Shown one piece after another: positions 1 to 5,929 of a DNA stretch of 9,200 nucleotides. Both the position numbers and the translations under genes were made by a program. The DNA comes from Trebonia sp. Lineage in GTDB: Bacteria; Actinomycetota; Actinomycetes; Streptosporangiales; Streptosporangiaceae. Location: NCBI GenBank assembly GCA_030043595.1, contig JASHXJ010000042.1:1-9200 (forward strand), written 5' to 3'. The notes beneath the pieces were generated by a model. The model was not told the DNA's origin. It did not search any database and was given only the letters and a program-made list of their open reading frames with translations. Numbering within the stretch: the first letter of the stretch is position 1; the number at the start of each line of letters is the position of its first letter.

Positions 1-1767
1 CGTCTGGAGCGGCCCGTGGTCCTCGGCCAGAGCCACCACGGGGCGCTTGAGCCAGTTCGGCAAGGTCACGTCGAGCAGCTCGATGGCGTTGGCCCGGTCG
101 TCGGCCACCCCGTTGGCGATCCGCGCCTCGGCATCCAGGAGTATGTCCGCCATGGAAGCACCGGCGGCATCGCGGGAGCAGCAGACCAGGGAGAACAAGT
201 TCGCCCGGACCCGGGCCAGCTCTTCGTGCACGCACTCGGCCAGCAGCGGCCAGGCGGCCGCCAGGTCGCGCTCGGCCGCCAGCAGCGAACGGGCGCTGGC
301 GATCTGCACCTGCACGGCAGCGGCCAGCGTGGTGTCGTCCAGCCGGGGGGCGCTGGCCCGCAACGCCTCGCGAGCTTCCTCCTGTGCTGCGGGGGAGGTG
401 CCGGGTGCCAGCCGCTCCAGCAACGTGCCGGCCGGCCGCCCGCCGTCAGCGGCGGCTGCCCGGACGCCGGCGAAGCCGCGGCTCGTGGCGCGCCACAGCG
501 CCCTCGCGTACTGGGACACTGCCACCCGGGTCTGCAGCAGGAAAGCTGCCGACACCACGGCCAGCAGGGCCACGAAGGGCACGACATTGGGCGGGTGCAG
601 CCAGGTCACGAACAGGAGCAGCGCGCCGCTGAGGATCAAGGCCACCGAGCCGAGCCAGCCCTCGACGATCACTCGCACAGGCAGCCGGCGCTCGCGCGGC
701 ATAGGCTGGAACAGCAGGACCAGCGTCGGGGTGTACACGGCCTTGTCCAGCACCTGGTTAGCGAACATGGTCACCGCGACCAGGACGAAGAACGCGGTTC
801 CGACGTCGATCAGGGCGCCGTAAGCGGTCGTCGCCACCGCCGTGGCCGTCATGGCCAGCGGCATCACGAACAACGCGCCGCGCACTCCCCGGCTCGCTAT
901 CAGCCGCCCGGTCAGCAGGGCACTGACGAGTACCATCACGAGCGTAGCCAGACCGGTGAACGTGCCCAGGAAGCCGGTCAGCGACTGCTGGTCCGGGAAG
1001 CGCCGGGCTGCCTGCTCGTAAAAGACGTACTCGATCAGGTATGCCGTCAGCACCGACAAGGTCTTCTGGCTGAAAATTGCCCGCGTGTAGCGGTCTCGCA
1101 GCAGCGGCCCCAGTCCCTCCCGCCGGTTCCTCTTCGCGTCCCGGCGCGTCTCGTTCACCAGCCGGAGGATGCCCGAGAGCGAGACCGCGTACAGGCCCAG
1201 AAAGGCCGCGGACAGCAACAACAGGTTGACAGCGCCAACGGCGGCCACAAGCACCGGGGTGAGCACGCCGCCGACAATGGCCGCCAGCATTACCCCGAGG
1301 CCGACCAGGGGCAAGAGCCGCTTGCCCTGGCGTATATCGAACAAGCGGGCCGCCAGCTCCCACAGCCCGAGCGTGGTGTAAATGAAAAGCAGGCGGAACC
1401 ATGCCGCCGCCGCGAAGATTACGGCATGGCTCCCGCTGGCCCTGATTCCGGCCCACAAAAGCAGGATGGTAACGGCCAGGAAGAAGTTAACGGCGAGCGT
1501 CTGCGTCCGGAATGTGACGTGACGGCCCAGGAACGCCAGCCCGGCACCGAATGCGATGACGAGGAAACCGTTGACGATGTATACGTAGGGTAGCTTCTGA
1601 ATGCCGTACTCGGTCAGGAAAATGGCGTTCGAGGCTGAGTAGTACAGGACGAGCGACATCCCGAGCACGAAGGAACTCACCATCACCGCCCGCAGGCGGG
1701 CGACCTCATCGGAGCGTACGCCGAGCCCGGCGGCGAGGCGCCCGCCGGATTTCGCTCCCAGTTTCAC
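1..1767 (-). CDS. MFS/Npt1-Npt2-type (ATP:ADP antiporter-like) transporter with HEAT-like C-terminal tail, 3' end outside window
   Basis: The minus strand is open from a GTG at 1767 to the window edge, giving 589 residues without a stop. The start is chosen because GGAGG lies 7 bases upstream and the first membrane segment follows closely. About twelve hydrophobic segments occupy roughly residues 27-51, 61-84, 90-108, 114-135, 152-169, 171-198, 231-250, 266-288, 293-312, 316-338, 371-390 and 394-412. A loop near residues 337-362 (NQVLDKAVYTPTLVLLFQPM) resembles the conserved loop of Npt1/Npt2 nucleotide-transporter relatives. From about residue 414 the protein is soluble and helical. Residues 520-570 contain LFSLVC and RANAIELLDVTLP, like the HEAT-type tails joined to such transporters in free-living bacteria. 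The family is known for nucleotide exchange in intracellular bacteria, but the substrate in free-living members is unknown and I do not assign one. A longer tail, possibly a cyclic-nucleotide-binding domain, may lie beyond the edge. Family placement is from recalled motifs only. Confidence 0.7.
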   Translation of the reverse strand, partial: MKLGAKSGGRLAAGLGVRSDEVARLRAVMVSSFVLGMSLVLYYSASNAIFLTEYGIQKLPYVYIVNGFLVIAFGAGLAFLGRHVTFRTQTLAVNFFLAVTILLLWAGIRASGSHAVIFAAAAWFRLLFIYTTLGLWELAARLFDIRQGKRLLPLVGLGVMLAAIVGGVLTPVLVAAVGAVNLLLLSAAFLGLYAVSLSGILRLVNETRRDAKRNRREGLGPLLRDRYTRAIFSQKTLSVLTAYLIEYVFYEQAARRFPDQQSLTGFLGTFTGLATLVMVLVSALLTGRLIASRGVRGALFVMPLAMTATAVATTAYGALIDVGTAFFVLVAVTMFANQVLDKAVYTPTLVLLFQPMPRERRLPVRVIVEGWLGSVALILSGALLLFVTWLHPPNVVPFVALLAVVSAAFLLQTRVAVSQYARALWRATSRGFAGVRAAAADGGRPAGTLLERLAPGTSPAAQEEAREALRASAPRLDDTTLAAAVQVQIASARSLLAAERDLAAAWPLLAECVHEELARVRANLFSLVCCSRDAAGASMADILLDAEARIANGVADDRANAIELLDVTLPNWLKRPVVALAEDHGPLQT

Positions 1768-1773
1768 AAATCG

Positions 1774-1778
1774 GCCTC
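1774..1778 (-). promoter_or_regulatory. Shine-Dalgarno of the transporter gene
   Basis: Read on the minus strand, GGAGG sits 7 bases before the GTG at 1767. This decides the start, since no in-frame ATG near the first membrane segment has a comparable site. Confidence 0.6.
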
Positions 1779-1848
1779 CGCCTTCCTGAGGGCGCTTCGC
1801 TCGGCTACGACGCTCAATCTGCACCCCTCCAGCGGGCTTGTCACCGTC

Positions 1849-1854
1849 AAAATA
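1849..1854 (-). promoter_or_regulatory. weak candidate extended -10 of the transporter gene
   Basis: On the minus strand the sequence TGCTATTTT fits an extended -10 (TG, one base, then TATTTT), about 80 bases before the GTG start at 1767. No convincing -35 hexamer is visible 16-18 bases upstream. It stands out mainly as one of the few A/T runs in this spacer. The rest of the 1768-2050 spacer shows no gene; the plus-strand open frame that crosses it lies antisense to the EVE gene and has no protein-like features. Confidence 0.2.
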
Positions 1855-1993
1855 GCACGATGAGGCCCTAACGGGCAGATCCCACCGTGACCCTGACCGG
1901 CACGTGAATGACCTCGCTGGTGCCCAATATCTGCCTACGCGCTAACGGGATACCGGCTGGCGCCTTATGGTGCGACGACGACCTGCCAGGGCA

Positions 1994-2036
1994 CGTAATC
2001 GTCTTACGGTCTGGGGTAATCGCCATGTCGTGGCGA
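1994..2036 (-). terminator. possible weak terminator after the EVE gene (two short hairpins)
   Basis: Just downstream of the EVE stop on the minus strand, 2020-2025 (TCGCCA) pairs perfectly with 2031-2036 around a 5-base loop. A second small stem pairs 1994-1998 (CGTAA) with 2004-2008. Both stems are short and neither is followed by a U-run, so a role in termination is only suggested by position. Confidence 0.25.
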
Positions 2037-2050
2037 CTAGGCGTCCGCAG

Positions 2051-2494
2051 TCACCCGTTCTCTGGCGGCAGGGGCTCTAGGCGCGGGGCGGCCCGCGCCG
2101 CCAGGGCCGCAGCCACGTCGGGTGGCACCGGGACGTTCGAGCCCTGGAAGCCCCGGAACGGACGGAACGATCCGAGCCGCACGTCCTCGAGCAGCTCATA
2201 CCTGAGCAGCGGCGGGCGGATGCGGTAGTCGAACCGGATGTCGGTGCGCCAGCGGAAGTGCGCCGGGTCGGACGGCTGAACGGGGTGCTCGTAGGTCTGC
2301 GACACGATCGTCGCGACGTAATAGACGCCAGGGTCTTTCGGCCCGACGACCTGGAGCCAGACCCGGTCGCCGACCGCCATCCGGTCCCGGTAGCGAGGCG
2401 TGCCCCACCACTGCTCGCGGGACGCGGTCACCGCGGCGTCCAGGTCGTAGTGCCGGCGGTTGGCCTGAAAGATCCAGTCAGCCATGACTCCCAT
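2051..2494 (-). CDS. EVE domain-containing (PUA-like) protein
   Basis: This is a 147-residue single-domain protein. Residues 5-60 (MADWIFQANRRHYDL, then QWWGTPRY, then VGDRVWLQ, then GVYYVATIVSQTYE) follow the expected order of an EVE domain: an N-terminal W-I-F strand, a tryptophan-rich segment, then a G-D strand and a G-(I/V)-Y strand. The stretch FRGFQGSNVPVPPDVAAAL near residues 113-131 matches the usual C-terminal end. EVE domains are PUA-like folds that bind modified bases in DNA or RNA, and some act as readers in modification-dependent restriction. This small free-standing form carries no nuclease or helicase, and none is adjacent, so its ligand is unknown. The start at 2494 has GGGGA 7 bases upstream. 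The alternative ATG at 2485 has GGGAG only 2 bases away and would remove three residues. It is transcribed divergently from the epoxide hydrolase gene. Confidence 0.8.
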   Translation of the reverse strand: MGVMADWIFQANRRHYDLDAAVTASREQWWGTPRYRDRMAVGDRVWLQVVGPKDPGVYYVATIVSQTYEHPVQPSDPAHFRWRTDIRFDYRIRPPLLRYELLEDVRLGSFRPFRGFQGSNVPVPPDVAAALAARAAPRLEPLPPENG

Positions 2495-2657
2495 TGTCCG
2501 GTCCCCGGCGACCGCGAATACCAGGGAGCGCTACCGCCAGGGGGCACCCCCGGGGGCAAGTCACGCGACAGCCCCAGGGTCTTCGACTGGCGCGGATCGA
2601 CGATGAGCCGCGCAGGCTTAGGGCCATAGTCAACACCGGCGAAGAAGGGGACAGCAT
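2495..2657. promoter_or_regulatory. divergent promoter region between the EVE and epoxide hydrolase genes
   Basis: This 163-base spacer separates two divergently transcribed genes, so promoters for both should lie in it. I cannot identify good -35/-10 pairs. A G/C block at 2540-2558 carries GGGGGCA twice (2540-2546 and 2552-2558), with CCCCCGGGGG forming a self-complementary decamer at 2547-2556. It could be a regulator site or only a composition effect. The Shine-Dalgarno of the hydrolase gene, AAGGGG, occupies 2645-2650, 7 bases before its ATG. Confidence 0.35.
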
Positions 2658-3872
2658 ATGCCTGCCACGACGGACAATCCGGCGATCCGGAAGTTCACGA
2701 TCCCTGTCACCTCGGAGAAGGAACTCGACGAACTGCGGGCACGGATCGCGGCCACCCGGTGGCCGGATGCGGAACCGGTCCCGGATCACTCGGAGGGGCC
2801 GAAGCTGGCGGTCATGAAGGAACTCGCCCGCTACTGGGCGGCGGAGTACGACTGGCGCAGGTGCGAGGCGAGACTCAGCGCGCTGCCGCACTTCAAGACC
2901 GAGATCGACGGGCTCGACATCCACTTCATCCACGTCCGCTCGCGGCATGACGACGCGCTGCCGCTCATCGTCACGCACGGGTGGCCAGGCTCGATCATCG
3001 AGCTGCTGGACATCATCGATCCGCTCACCGATCCCACCGCCCACGGCGCGAGCGCGTCGGACGCCTTCCACCTGGTGATCCCGTCGATGCCCGGCTACGG
3101 GTATTCCGGCAAGCCGCGGGAGACCGGATGGGGCCCCGTCCGGATGGCCCGTGCCTGGGCCGTGCTGATGGAGCGCCTCGGGTACGCGCGGTACGTGGCG
3201 CAGGGCGGCGACTGGGGCGCGATCGTGACCGACCTGATGGGCGCGCAGGCAGCCGCGGGGCTGATCGGCATTCACTCGAACATGCCGGGCGTCGTTCCGG
3301 CGGACGCCGCGACGGCCCTGGCCCGGAACGTGCTGGGAGCCGGCGGCCCGCCGCCCTCTGGTATGTCCGCCGACGAAAGCCGCGCGTACGAGCAGCTGAA
3401 CTTCCTCTATACGCAGGGCCTCGGCTACGGGATAGAGATGGGGACCCAGCCGCAGACGCTCTACGGAGTGGCAGACTCTCCCGTCGGGCTGGCCGCCTGG
3501 ATCATCAACCACGACGCCGCCAGCTACCAGGACATCGCGGACGCCTTCGCGGGGCACCCCGTCGGCAACCTGACCCGGGACGAGGTCCTCGACAACATCA
3601 CGTTCTACTGGCTGACGAACACGGGGGTTTCCTCCGGCCGGCTGTACTGGGAGAACAAGGTCGGGTTCTTCGACGTCAAGAACGTCGCCGTCCCGGCCGC
3701 CGTGACCGTCTTCCCGAAGGAGATCTACCAGGCCCCGCGCAGCTGGACCGAGCGGGCCTACCCGGGCCTCATCTACTTCAACGAGGTAGACAGGGGCGGC
3801 CACTTCGCCGCCTGGCAGGAGCCGGCGCTGTTCGCCGCCGAGGTCCGCGCGGGGTTCCGGCCACTGCGCTAG
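2658..3872 (+). CDS. epoxide hydrolase (EHN N-terminal domain, alpha/beta hydrolase fold)
   Basis: This 404-residue enzyme should add water to an epoxide to give a diol, in the cytoplasm (no signal peptide). Residues 10-120 match the EHN lid domain, including FTIPV, LRARIAATRWPD and YWAAEYDWR. The oxyanion motif HGWPGS is at 107-112. The nucleophile is Asp185 in GGDWG (183-187). The acid is probably Glu355 in FPKE, and the base His382 in RGGHFAAWQEP. The lid tyrosines that polarise the epoxide are probably Tyr257 (LGYGIE) and Tyr330 (GRLYWEN). The segment DSPVGLAAW (273-281) and the block LTRDEVLDNITFYWLTNT (305-322) are typical of the family, as is the length. The start is supported by AAGGGG 7 bases upstream. 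All catalytic residues are present, so the gene looks functional. The physiological substrate cannot be told; relatives act on fatty-acid, terpenoid or xenobiotic epoxides. No partner gene is within operon distance. Confidence 0.92.
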   Translation: MPATTDNPAIRKFTIPVTSEKELDELRARIAATRWPDAEPVPDHSEGPKLAVMKELARYWAAEYDWRRCEARLSALPHFKTEIDGLDIHFIHVRSRHDDALPLIVTHGWPGSIIELLDIIDPLTDPTAHGASASDAFHLVIPSMPGYGYSGKPRETGWGPVRMARAWAVLMERLGYARYVAQGGDWGAIVTDLMGAQAAAGLIGIHSNMPGVVPADAATALARNVLGAGGPPPSGMSADESRAYEQLNFLYTQGLGYGIEMGTQPQTLYGVADSPVGLAAWIINHDAASYQDIADAFAGHPVGNLTRDEVLDNITFYWLTNTGVSSGRLYWENKVGFFDVKNVAVPAAVTVFPKEIYQAPRSWTERAYPGLIYFNEVDRGGHFAAWQEPALFAAEVRAGFRPLR

Positions 3873-3968
3873 CCGGCCTCGGTCCCCGGATCAAGGCCGA
3901 CGCGCTCACCGTCGGCTGAGGCCCGCCACCCAGGTGACTGGTCGCCACCCGAACCCGGTGATTGGCCT

Positions 3969-3997
3969 GCCAGGCGGCTGGAGAGGAACCGCCTGGC
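3969..3997 (+). terminator. stem-loop 1 downstream of epoxide hydrolase gene
   Basis: Bases 3969-3977 (GCCAGGCGG) pair perfectly with 3989-3997 across an 11-base loop. It lies about 97 bases after the hydrolase stop and is the first of three hairpins in the 3873-4218 spacer. No U-run follows, which is common for actinobacterial terminators. The bases between 3873 and 3968 show nothing recognisable. Confidence 0.4.
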
Positions 3998-4005
3998 CAT
4001 GGCGC

Positions 4006-4037
4006 AACGGCGGCCGGCTGTGGCTGCCGCCGGCCCG
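4006..4037 (+). other. stem-loop 2 in the hydrolase/barrel-protein spacer (imperfect)
   Basis: AACGG at 4006-4010 pairs with CCGTT at 4035-4039, and GCCGGC just inside pairs with its complement, leaving a 2-base bulge on the left side. It is G/C-rich and could partly arise by chance, but it sits directly between two cleaner hairpins. Confidence 0.25.
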
Positions 4038-4043
4038 TTACCG

Positions 4044-4081
4044 TGAAGAGTTATCCGGGCTGGGGGTCGGATAACTCTTCA
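4044..4081 (+). terminator. stem-loop 3: perfect 14-bp stem, 10-nt loop
   Basis: TGAAGAGTTATCCG (4044-4057) is perfectly complementary to 4068-4081, with loop GGCTGGGGGT. A G-U closing pair at 4058/4067 would extend it in RNA. The stem is much richer in A/T than its surroundings, so it is unlikely to be a composition artefact. It lies 138 bases before the start of the secreted barrel protein gene. It could end transcription from the hydrolase gene, or be part of the leader or operator of the next gene. From 4082 to 4208 I find no promoter I can defend. Confidence 0.5.
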
Positions 4082-4218
4082 GGCTGCCCGGCGGGGCCGT
4101 CCCGCATCTGCTGGGCTGGTACGCACGTTATGGGATGACGTATCCAGGTTCGCGCCCGACTGCCACACTGTCGGAAAGAGCGCCTTTCCCTGGCGAGCGT
4201 CACCTTCTGAGAGGTCCC

Positions 4219-4662
4219 ATGAAGATCCGCACCTCCATCGCCGTCACCGCAGCCGCCGCCCTCATCGGCGCCGGAGCATTCATGCTCCCCGCCGCCGCTA
4301 GCGCGGGCGCCCCGGCGCACACCCTGAAGTTCACCTCCGTGACGAAGGCCCAGACCATGTTCAGCGTGGTGTCAGGCGCCATCCAGGACACCGACGTCAA
4401 CAGCAAGGGCACGACCGTCGGCTTCGACCTGCTCTACTACGCGTACGTCAAGGGGGCGAACGCCGGGGTCAACCTCACGGTGGTCACCGCCGGCGGCTTC
4501 ATCTACGGCACGGGCCTTGTCAGCATCACGACCAAGGCGTTCACGGACGGAAAGGTCACGGGCGGAACCGGCGCGTTCGCGGGCGCCACCGGAACGATCA
4601 CCGAGGTGAACCTCAACAAGGCCGCCACGAAGACAGCCGTCACGATCACCTACCACACCTGA
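4219..4662 (+). CDS. secreted small protein with allene oxide cyclase-like barrel
   Basis: The 147-residue product begins with a Sec signal peptide: KIR at positions 2-4, a hydrophobic core around 7-25, and a probable cleavage after Ala29 in the motif ASA-GAP. The mature part of about 118 residues is rich in Thr, Val, Gly and Ala and has alternating beta-strand character. The motif TGGTGAFAGATGT at 114-126 is the signature seen in bacterial allene-oxide-cyclase-like and dirigent-like barrels, where a strand pair ends in a Gly-rich turn. No cysteine, membrane segment or anchoring signal follows the signal peptide, so it is probably released. The family is common in actinomycetes, but an enzymatic role is unproven, and the plant cyclisation of an allene oxide should not be transferred without test. 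The start at 4219 is chosen over an in-frame ATG at 4135 because the signal peptide begins there and GAGAGG lies 4 bases upstream. It converges on the minus-strand operon. Confidence 0.8.
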   Translation: MKIRTSIAVTAAAALIGAGAFMLPAAASAGAPAHTLKFTSVTKAQTMFSVVSGAIQDTDVNSKGTTVGFDLLYYAYVKGANAGVNLTVVTAGGFIYGTGLVSITTKAFTDGKVTGGTGAFAGATGTITEVNLNKAATKTAVTITYHT

Positions 4663-4707
4663 CGAAATCCGGCACATTCGCCGCAGTCATCCCGGCCTTA
4701 TTGACGG

Positions 4708-4774
4708 CTTTGTATATGTCCCGGCCACTCTCCGCTCGTTTTGCCGCGGAATGTCGTGCGGGACATATACAAAG
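4708..4774. repeat. 16-bp perfect inverted repeat with 35-nt loop between convergent genes
   Basis: CTTTGTATATGTCCCG at 4708-4723 is the exact reverse complement of 4759-4774. The 35 bases between contain a further short C-A-C / G-T-G pairing. The repeat lies 45 bases after the stop of the secreted protein and 166 bases after the stop of the DMT transporter, in the convergent gap. The arms are A/T-rich against a very G/C-rich background, so chance is unlikely. A bidirectional terminator is the simplest reading. A pair of protein-binding sites or a small mobile-element relic are alternatives. I see no target duplication flanking it and no U-run on either side. Confidence 0.6.
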
Positions 4775-5004
4775 GCCAGCCCGCCCGGCAGCACCGTTCC
4801 CGCGCCGCCGGGTTCGCGCGGCGCGGCCGGGCAACGTGGAAGATTCTGCAACCCCTCGTCGGCGAGCTCCGCGAGCACCCGGACGACCGCGAGCCGGCGC
4901 GGCTGACCCAGAGGCTCGGCCTGGACCTGCTCGAGGTCCGTCAGGTCACGCCGGACCCCGGATCACCGGAGCCAGGGGAGCGCTGCGCGCCGCCGCGCGG
5001 GTAG
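4741..5004 (+). pseudogene. possible gene remnant or chance frame with coding-like composition
   Basis: Between the inverted repeat and the DMT gene, this plus-strand frame keeps strong third-position G/C bias and reads in protein-like fashion from about 4834 to 4960, for example WKILQPLVGELREHP and LTQRLGLDLLEVRQV, which resembles a helical or winged-helix fragment. It has only a TTG start without a ribosome binding site, an Arg-rich implausible first third, and its end overlaps the 3' end of the DMT gene on the other strand. Codon third positions of this frame coincide with those of the DMT frame, which alone could produce the bias. I recognise no family. Confidence 0.2.
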
Positions 5005-5924
5005 CCGACGGCCGATTTCTGCGGGGCGGCGGCTTGCGGCGACTGCCCCATGACCTGCGGAGCATGCTGGGCTGTGATGACAATGCCGGCGATCATCACC
5101 AGGACAGAGAGGACCTCGCCCGCGATCGCCGCGGGGCTGCTGCGGACGATGACGTCCAGCCACACGATGCCAAGGGCGATGGAGATGACGGGGTCGGCGG
5201 CGGTGATGATCGCCTGCACCGGCGCGAGGAACGTGCCCTGCTGGAACGCGTCCTGATTGAGCAGGTACCCGACTGGGCCGACCACGAGCAGGATGTAGAT
5301 CGGCCAGTCGGTGAACAGCTGGCCCGGGCCGTGGCCGACTTCTGACGTGACGAGCTTGATGGAGAACGCGGCGACCCCGTAGCAGACGCCGCAGGCCAGT
5401 GCCAGCGCGAGCGGCCGCGTGTTCGGGACCCGGGAAGCCACCATGAGGCACCCGCCCACGACCACGACGAGCACGATCAGCAGTGGCGGCAGGGTGGAAA
5501 AGCTGGCGTGGGTCGTGCCGCCAGACGGCTGGCCGATGGCGAGGAACCCAGCCACCCCGAGTGCCGTCGTGGCCACTCCGGCGAACATCACCCGGTCCGC
5601 GCGGGCGCCTCCAGGGCGGGGAGTGTGCGCCCGCACCCGCAGATTCCAGGAGATCAGCACGGCGAAGATCAGGTCCAGGACCAGCAGGGGCTGTACCACC
5701 GCGAGGCTTCCGAAACTGAGCGCCACGATCTGCAGCGCGAATCCCACGATGTTGGCGCCGACTGCGAGCAGCCACAGCGGCTGGCGGACCAGGTCCAGGA
5801 AGATCCGGGGCGACAGCGACTTCGACGTTTCGACTCGCTTCGTGCTGCGCTGATCCGCGACCGACGCTATCCCGAGAAAGAGCGCGGAGATGACGGCTGC
5901 CACGATGGCGATCAGCGCGGACAC
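4941..5924 (-). CDS. DMT-superfamily (EamA-like) membrane transporter
   Basis: With the GTG at 5924 the product is 327 residues with about nine or ten hydrophobic helices. The first runs over residues 3-22 (SALIAIVAAVISALFLG), followed by DQRSTKRV and a second helix beginning near PLWLLAVGANIVGFALQ. The paired arrangement, with a G-S-L-A-V-V-Q-P motif (72-79) at the end of helix 3 and P-V-Q-A-I-I-T-A-A-D-P in the second half, is typical of drug/metabolite transporters. The C-terminal 40 residues are a soluble Gln/Pro/Gly-rich tail of no known function. The reading frame extends upstream to 6197, but that part is Arg/Pro-rich and overlaps the upstream gene. The chosen start comes 5 bases after that gene's stop with GGCGGG about 8 bases upstream, so coupling is likely. 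The substrate is unknown. As the last gene of the hpnJ-hpnR operon, a role with membrane lipids or precursors is an inference only. Confidence 0.75.
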   Translation of the reverse strand: MSALIAIVAAVISALFLGIASVADQRSTKRVETSKSLSPRIFLDLVRQPLWLLAVGANIVGFALQIVALSFGSLAVVQPLLVLDLIFAVLISWNLRVRAHTPRPGGARADRVMFAGVATTALGVAGFLAIGQPSGGTTHASFSTLPPLLIVLVVVVGGCLMVASRVPNTRPLALALACGVCYGVAAFSIKLVTSEVGHGPGQLFTDWPIYILLVVGPVGYLLNQDAFQQGTFLAPVQAIITAADPVISIALGIVWLDVIVRSSPAAIAGEVLSVLVMIAGIVITAQHAPQVMGQSPQAAAPQKSAVGYPRGGAQRSPGSGDPGSGVT

Positions 5925-5929
5925 GGCAG

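Noticed and set aside
16..1593. Plus-strand open frame of 525 codons
   Set aside because: It is rich in Gly, Gln, Arg and Glu with no domain, and lies antisense to the transporter, whose minus frame gives clean membrane helices and a good ribosome binding site.
2478..3803. Minus-strand open frame of 441 codons opposite the epoxide hydrolase
   Set aside because: The plus strand has every hydrolase motif in order; the opposite frame is a GC-rich shadow without protein-like features.
4135..4218. Upstream in-frame ATG of the secreted barrel protein
   Set aside because: Using it would place 28 polar residues before the signal peptide; the ATG at 4219 gives a standard signal peptide and has GAGAGG upstream.
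4708..4774. Terminal inverted repeats of an insertion sequence
   Set aside because: Only 35 bases separate the arms, no transposase is present and I see no flanking duplication, so an IS is not supported.
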